A stretch of DNA of 64,000 nucleotides from Brienomyrus brachyistius. Lineage: Eukaryota; Chordata; Actinopteri; Osteoglossiformes; Mormyridae. The notes beneath the pieces were generated by a model. That model did no database searches and had not been told where the DNA came from. It saw only the letters and a list, made by a program, of their open reading frames with translations. Below, one piece after another: positions 58,030 to 64,000 of this stretch; the first letter of the stretch is position 1; each line of letters starts with the position of its first letter. The DNA is taken from contig NW_026042395.1 of assembly GCF_023856365.1 (NCBI RefSeq), positions 124,001-188,000 of the forward strand, in the 5' to 3' direction. The position numbers and the translations under genes were made by a program.

Positions 58030-58130
58030 TCTTAGAAACGGCACCATGGTTGTGGGTTTGAATCCCAGCTCTGTGTGTAACACGGGATTCTTCCTGCAGT
58101 CCAATAAATATTCTCCTGGTTGAAATGGTA
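58030..58130 (+). mobile_element. SINE head fragment
   Basis: ACGGCACCATGGTTGTGGGT, then TTTGAATCCCAGCTCTGTGT, GGGATTCTTCCTGCAGTCCA, ATATTCTCCTGG: a B-box followed by diverged body words of the (ATGG)-tail SINE. Confidence 0.4.
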
Positions 58131-58965
58131 TGATTGTTAGGCCTGGTCTTTTGGAACAGATTTATAATTAGATTAAATTAAAGTATTAATTACGGTTATA
58201 CTAAAGAGCCAGCCCTTCATCATGCAGTAGTCTAACCTGTTGCGCGTAACCGAGCATGCGAGGTGAAACCTGCGAGCTCTCCACTGTCCCAAGTGAGGAA
58301 GCTGATGAGAAAGTACCATAGAATAACACCTTTTTTTATTTGTTTAGCTACCACAGCAGAGAAATTGTGGAATGAAAATACCAAACGACATCTGACATCG
58401 GCTTACAACTTAAAACTCAAACAAACGATATCATACGCTGCCTTGAGTTTAGGCTACATCTAACTATTCTTGGCCTATATTTAATTTTTCATGCTGTCAT
58501 TCTGTCCATGTATTATACCAGGGTTATGTTATTTTCATGGTATTTTCCAACGCAACACTATTATTTATTTATTCATTGAAGAAAGGGGAGATGGAGGGTC
58601 CCCAGGGTAAAAAATGCTGGGGGGGAGGGGTCCCGCACTGAAAACTACTGGTGAAATCCAAAAGTTTCCAGACTGCTCTTCTCAGGATTTTGGGGGGTGC
58701 TGTATCGCCGCATTCGTCTTCTGATTCACACATTATTTCACTGGTTTCCTTGCTGGCTTGTGTCGGCCATCTTTAGCTAGCTCGATGAATGCACTGCAGG
58801 CTGCCCCTAGTGGCAGATCCCATATTCTTTGTTAAGCGGTAAGGACAATTATGCAAAACAAAAATGAAAAAATGTGTATTAGATGACTTAATGGTTAAAT
58901 ACTGAAATATTTTTAAAACACAAATTTTATTTGAATAACGAAATTTGACCTTCCAGCCCTAGTGT
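58131..58965. other. No gene seen
   Basis: No supportable exon. G-rich words (GGGTCCCCAGGG, GGGGGGGAGGGG) near 58,597-58,630 may belong to a decayed palindromic repeat. Confidence 0.35.
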
Positions 58966-58969
58966 ATGT

Positions 58970-59222
58970 GCCTCATAATGGACTGGCATCCCATCCAGGG
59001 TTTTCCCCTTCCTTGTGTCCTGTGATGGACTGGCATCCCATCCAGGGTTTTCCCCTTCCTTGTGTCCTGTGATCGACTGGCATCCCATCCAGGGTTTTCC
59101 CCTTCCTTGTGTCCTGTGATGGACTGGCATCCCATCCAGGGCGTTCCCATGCCTTGTGTCCTGTACTTGTGACTTATGGTTCCCTGTGATCTTGTGCTGG
59201 ATTAGTGGTTATAGAAGATGGA
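58970..59222 (+). mobile_element. SINE 3' half with internal 47-bp tandem expansion
   Basis: The segment ATGGACTGGCATCCCATCCA, then GGG...TTCCC...CTTGTG corresponds to the SINE 3' region (GATGGGCTGGCCCCCCATCC, then TGTTCCCTGCCTCGTG in the intact copy). It is followed by a TTATAGAAGATGGA tail-like end near 59,209-59,221. Confidence 0.7.
58981..59160 (+). repeat. 47-bp minisatellite, four copies
   Basis: The word GACTGGCATCCCATCCAGGG starts at 58,981, 59,028, 59,075 and 59,122, exactly 47 apart. The first three units end TTTTCCCCTTCCTTGTGTCC; the fourth differs slightly (GCGTTCCCATGCC). The open frames on the minus strand here are repeat artefacts. Confidence 0.95.
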
Positions 59223-59224
59223 CC

Positions 59225-61355
59225 AGGTTTGGTAGGGAGAAGGGATTCATAAGGAATCACTCCCGGATCGACATTGACCCCGTGAGAAAACAACACCACG
59301 AGAAATGGAATCCTTCAAAAAAGCAGTATGTTAATGTCACAGCTGTATGAATTTCCCAGTGAAACAACTATATTATTTGTATTATAATTAGTGGTCTAAT
59401 TATTCCTGTTCAGTTAATGTCAGAGGTGAAGTTAAACAAACAAGCGTTCTCTGCTGGGGGAGCCCCTGTATCCAGCCGTATTCAGCACAGATTCGCTCTG
59501 ATCTTTCTCATTCGCCACAAGCACAATCTGCTTCAGTGCCTTTTCGACGCCCCTCAGCCAGACCAGAGACCATTCCAGTGCTCCTACAGTATATGCGATC
59601 TTCCAGTAACATGGCAAGCCTAAGCTTTCTGTGGTGAGGTCCCAGCCGCAGGAAACCAGGAACAGGCCGTATTGTCTGTCTCTGTGATTTCCCTGAATGT
59701 GAAAATGGGTTCTAACCTTTATCGCAGATTTTTCACCTTGTCAGACAGAATCCGGGGTCTGCGTAGTTATCATCCACAGTGTGGGTCAGGCTGCAGCAAG
59801 TCACACCCAGTGTCTGACTGCTCGCTTGCATCATGGCTGTCCCTCACCATTGACAGTTTGGCCTCTTGACTGCAACCTCTCTGAAATGCAACACCACGTT
59901 CTCCACCTCTTCCATTTTTTTCACGCTGTGACTGGGGGTGGGGGCACTTGGGACTTAAACTGGGATTTAGCGGGAGGCGGCTGCGTGCAGGACCCAGTCT
60001 TTCAACATGCTTTCTGGAACATTCCGGTAGAGCTGGGACCGCTGTCGGTCATAGCCCAGGTGGCACCTTAGGCAGGCTTCACCACTGGTGCCCTGCCAGT
60101 ATATTTTAGCAGGACACCAGTGGGGAAACTGTGGTGGGGGGGGGGGGTCGCCAACTCTCACACATCTGGCGTGACACTCACACTTTCACAGTTTCACACT
60201 CATGGAAAAATTCCTACGGAAAATCTATGTTATTCCATTATAAACCTAAAATTAGCTACATCAGAAATGTTGAGACAGTTAGCAAACCCTACAGACTATT
60301 TACAAGGTAATGAAACTCTTACATTCATGCAAGTGCATGTGCATGTGTGTGCAGACTCGTCTGGAATTGAAAATCTCACTCCAGCCAGCTGACCAAAGTT
60401 GGCAACCTTGGGGGGTGGGTGGCACAGGCGGTAAAGCTTGCCGGGGGGGGTGTATGCTAAGCAGGTGCCCTCTCAGAAGATGCTGCCCTGGACGATTGCC
60501 CAAGCTGACCATGCCTGACAACTACATCCTGGTGCTGATTTGCATGGTGGACAGCAGCTCGCGCTGTAACAGATATTAATAAAAAATGCTGCGCTTCCCA
60601 GCCCTTGTGGCACCTGAAGCCAGCGGACAGCTTGCCGGGGCTGAGGGCTCGGACCGCACACACATCCAGCTATTGCGAATTTGCAGACCACCTATTCCTA
60701 ATTCATAATTTTGGATTTTAACAAAACATTTTGTTTCGAATGTTCTAATGTTTCCATGTTCTAATCCCAAGTATGTAACGTATGAAACCAAAAGGCTTGT
60801 TTCATGTATTTTTTTTTCTTTTTACAAAATTATTATAGGAGATTAAGTAATCATTAAATGTTGTGAAATATTATTTCATAAACAGATTACTCTATTTTTG
60901 GCGAGTTTAATTTAAGTACGTATTTCAATAATACTAAGTAGATACTAGATAATAAGTAGATCTATACAAGAAATCTTGAATTCTGTTACTGTGTTCAGTA
61001 ATAAGACTTCAACACATGTGATTTGAATGACAGATGTTTATATTTTTGTACCACAGATGTAATTTTGAACAGCCTTTTTACTTTTTCAGCAGCTATTACA
61101 ACCAGTTCTATTGTTGCACAGCTAACTGGTTTTGTGAACATTGCCGTCAGTTTTTTTTTTAAATAGTAACACTTCAAAAGACATTTCCGCTGTCAAACAA
61201 ATGTAACAATACATGTCATTATTTTAAGTTTAACCACAAAGTCTTAAATATATTAAATGAAGACTAATTAACTGGAACTGTATCCTTGTAATACAAATTT
61301 GAATGGTTGGTAATTCAAAAATTTTTTAAATAATATGTCTCACAAACGGGTGCTA
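59225..61355. other. No gene seen
   Basis: No supportable exon. (G)12 at 60,136-60,147; AT-rich DNA at 60,800-61,340. Confidence 0.4.
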
Positions 61356-61360
61356 AATCG

Positions 61361-61510
61361 CACTGTTTCCCAACCTGGTCCTTGGGGACCCACAGACGGT
61401 TCATGTTTTCGCTTCCTCCTAGCTCCTTGTCTGCCACCCAATCAGCTCCCGGTAGGAGCAAAAATGTGGACTATCTGTGGCTCCCCAAGGACCAGATTGG
61501 GAGACGCTGG
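61361..61510. mobile_element. Palindromic MITE-like repeat, copy 2
   Basis: Left CACTGTTTCCCAACCTGGTC, then CTTGGGGACCCACAGAC, pairs inverted with right GTGGCTCCCCAAGGACCAGA, then TTGGGAGACGCTGG. Inner arms GTTCATGTTTTCGCTTCCTC and AGGAGCAAAAATGTGGACTA also pair. Same architecture and words as 6,320-6,472. Confidence 0.75.
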
Positions 61511-61514
61511 CGTA

Positions 61515-62035
61515 CTGTCCTGTATGTCTTGCCCAAGGCCTGGTGACACACAGCCGTAGTGATGGCTAGCCCTGCACCTCGGGTTCGGGTGAAAGCAAAT
61601 CTAGTCAAATGGAAATAGGCCCCCTTCGTGCAGATGGAGGTGAATTGCTTATAATCTTATCAGGCACTTGCCTCCTCAGAATGTTCCAGAGAGGACCTGT
61701 GCATTAAACCATCCTCTTCTGTGAGGAGGCTCCTTCTCCTCCTTCCCGGCCAGCCTGCCTGCCCCTGGGAAGCAATCAGGGCGTCTCTCCCCTTCTCCTC
61801 CCACTCTGCTCCGCTGTACGGTAACAAAGCCTGCAGGACCTTCATATCACTGCTGTGTCTGCAGGCTGGCAGACAAAACTGGCAAAATGGGGATGCTGTT
61901 GTCATTAATTACATACAATATTATTCTTTGGCACCCGTGACTGAATGAGATATATCTCGAATGAATGAGACTTGTCTTTTTCTCTAAGAATACACGTCTA
62001 CTTCTTAAAGACAATAAAGTATGGTTTGATTTTAT
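61515..62035. other. No gene seen
   Basis: No exon, RNA gene or named repeat. Confidence 0.4.
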
Positions 62036-62044
62036 TTCGTGAAA

Positions 62045-62110
62045 TTGCTTAATGGTGAAGGCTCTGGACTTGGAAAAGGCAATGGTTGCTGGTTGAGATC
62101 ATAGCATGTC
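62045..62110 (+). mobile_element. Degenerate tRNA-like SINE head
   Basis: GCTTAATGGTGAAGGCTCTG, then GACTTGGAAAAGGCAATGG and a weak B-box GGTTGAGATCA. Diverged. Confidence 0.3.
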
Positions 62111-62604
62111 CTGTTGTAGTACTTGGAGCATAAGACTTAGCCTACAGCCCTTTATTAAAAACAAAACATCTTTCTTTGGATTACAGAATCCTGTGCAACT
62201 AAATTTTATGACTATAGTACAGTGCAGAATCATTAAAATATACTCCTTTACAGCACTTGGACTTAAATCCCACAAATTCTGGTTTCAGGTATGTTAAATG
62301 TGCATATAGTGTACAGGAGGGTGATGCGCATGTGTCCAGTACTTCACAGTGAAGTGGCTTCTTTTTGAGTTTATCGTATCGGTGCTGCTGGGGATCCCCA
62401 TGGAGGACCTAGGCACTGTCACTGGGGTGTGGTCACACGCCGCTTCCGTTCAGGAGGCGCCAAACCTCTGAAACCCTGAAGACACAGCTCAGTAGGCCGC
62501 TGATTTAGTTCCAACCTCATACCTCACACACCAGGTAAGGTGATTTACTGCCTGAATAGTAATTTCAGAAAAGCTGATATGAATGACAAGCAGCCCACAC
62601 TGTG

Positions 62605-62705
62605 TCCCTCAGTGGATGGTATAGCCCACCATGGTCTGTTAGAACCAGACCAGAAGGTTGTGAGTTCAAATCCCGCAACTGAAAATGCCCCTGAAGCTTT
62701 CTGCA
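62605..62705 (+). mobile_element. tRNA-like SINE head
   Basis: A-box-like TGGTATAGCCCACCATGG and B-box GAGTTCAAATCCC at about 62,662, followed by GCAACTGAAAATGCCCCTGA. It looks like a SINE head, not an intact tRNA, since no acceptor stem closes it. Confidence 0.4.
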
Positions 62706-62709
62706 AACT

Positions 62710-64000
62710 GCTACTATACTAACATACCATACTCTTTTGTTGGTATGTAAATATATTAGAACAATACTGAGATTTATCTGGGAGTGTGTCATATCTCAGA
62801 TGGAGTGACTGGTTCGCCTTTACTGCACATCTTTTGATCTGCGGGAGACAGAGAGGCCCCCTCGCTGGGGGCTGCGAGGAGGCAGCACTAACTGCTAAGC
62901 TTCCTTGTCAGCCAATTAGCACGCTAAATAATTTAACAAGCACAAAAGATTCACCGCAGCTGACTGCTGTAAAAGCGCAGGAACACAATTACACCAAATA
63001 ACAAATGTTTTGAGGTATCCATGTTAATGTTATGATGAATCCTAATTACTCATTCTGTACTAGTTGCAATAATGCCAATGGTGGTTTACTACTGAATGCA
63101 TCCAGGGTTTAAGTGGGAAGAAACGATACAGACGGCAAATGCTGTAAATGTTTAGTGTTGACTGAAGAGAAAAGCCATTAATTGCGAACACATCAGTGGA
63201 TGGAGTGAGAGACGATGTAAAGAGGGAATCTGATTCAAATTAAATGGCCCGGTATTGTGTGCTGAGTGGGAACACGCTCTCCAGAACAGCTGATTTGTGT
63301 GTGTGTGTTTGTCTGTGTGTGTGTGTGTGTGCGCGCGCAAGCATGCGTGCCTTGAGATCACCACCCCCCCTCCATTAACTGTTGGATGGCAGTTGCATCA
63401 TTTGTAGAACTGCAGTCACACGAGTGCCACTAATGCATAACCAGAAAGTTCCCCCTGAAATATGTACTTCTGACATCCTTAATTTGCAGTGATATGCCCA
63501 GTAAGGACAGATAGGAAGCCTAATAGATGCAGCATTGTTGTTTTGAGAGACCTTCGAAGGCAAAGCCAGATGCCTTCAGAAACGCGGGTCTGATAGTTTC
63601 CTTGGCCTGGATCGAGCTGTTCCTGTTCATTTAAAGCAGCCCTTTGTACTGCGGGGATGACAGGCACATGTGCTTATGTGCTCACTTTTCCATTATAACA
63701 CCTCACTTAGCCTCTCTACTGCTGCGTTGATAGCAGAAAGCTTTTGGTTTAAGACAAGGCTGATGTTTATAATAGAAGAGGATGTGATTTTCCAATTCCA
63801 ATTGTGAGGTGCCAATAATTTTTTTGTCCATTTGAGAAAAATTCAAGGCTTATGTGGTAAAATCTTTCATCGTTCCTTCCGCAAACGAACATTTGTCCTG
63901 CTCTCAGTACCAGGAGGTGTACTGTACAACCAAAGTAATCCTGTCGAGACCCTGGATGCCTGAGAGAGTTTTGTGGATTAGAGCGTCTTTTCAGATCTGT
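62710..64000. other. No gene seen; right edge
   Basis: No supportable exon. A TG/GC-alternating microsatellite (63,297-63,340, ending GTGCGCGCGC) is present; alternating purine-pyrimidine of this kind can adopt Z-form DNA. Confidence 0.4.

Noticed and set aside
58927..59150. Minus-strand frames with repeated HRTQGRGKPWMGCQS words
   Set aside because: Translation of a 47-bp tandem repeat inside a SINE; no protein family.
49010..64000. PH-domain exons of PLCH2
   Set aside because: No frame matches the expected KLRGG..GLVR..YLDEH-type sequence; such exons, if present, must lie beyond the window or were missed by eye.

Overview
This window reads as nuclear DNA of a ray-finned fish. Evidence: one spliced protein-coding gene with vertebrate exon structure (PEX10), several Tc1-like transposon copies, a tRNA-derived SINE family with an (ATGG)n tail that I recognise as typical of fish, palindromic MITE-like repeats, CA/TG and tetranucleotide microsatellites, and large gene-free stretches. 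There are no prokaryotic operons, ribosome binding sites or long bacterial-type frames. Nearly all open frames in the window are chance frames or lie inside repeats.

Layout. 1-16,600 is intergenic and rich in mobile elements: the end of one Tc1-like element abutting a second, internally deleted Tc1 element whose transposase frame is still open (731-1899), SINE pieces, a hairpin MITE, a 20-bp tandem repeat, a decayed Tc1 copy (13.5-14.0 kb), a broken non-LTR reverse transcriptase tail (14.9-15.3 kb) and a MITE (16.27-16.61 kb). 16,902-19,681, minus strand, is a complete six-exon PEX10 gene (325 residues predicted), reconstructed by hand from splice sites with consistent phase; its first intron has a GC donor. 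19.7-20.8 kb holds the PEX10 upstream region and a probable divergent, non-coding first exon ending in a good donor at 20,786/20,787. 20.8-64 kb has no gene I can fully support. A GC-rich block at 47.6-49.0 kb ends in a short frame and a donor at 49,009/49,010 that resembles the N-terminal exon of phospholipase C eta-2 (PLCH2), which is PEX10's divergent neighbour in mammals. If correct, most of the right half is upstream and intronic DNA of that gene, whose main exons would lie beyond the window.

The most unusual structures are two minisatellites that grew inside SINE copies. At 43,143-44,340, 41 units of 28 or 30 bp expanded inside an otherwise recognisable SINE. An intact 366-bp copy of the same SINE at 40,355-40,720, with a perfect 12-bp target duplication, shows the ancestral single-copy state and suggests the array began by recombination between two short direct repeats in the SINE body. 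At 58,981-59,160, four 47-bp units come from a different part of the same SINE family. Other notable signals: a MITE family found twice embedded in TG microsatellite, many G or C homopolymers of 11-21 bp, and a long CA tract just inside a PEX10 splice donor.
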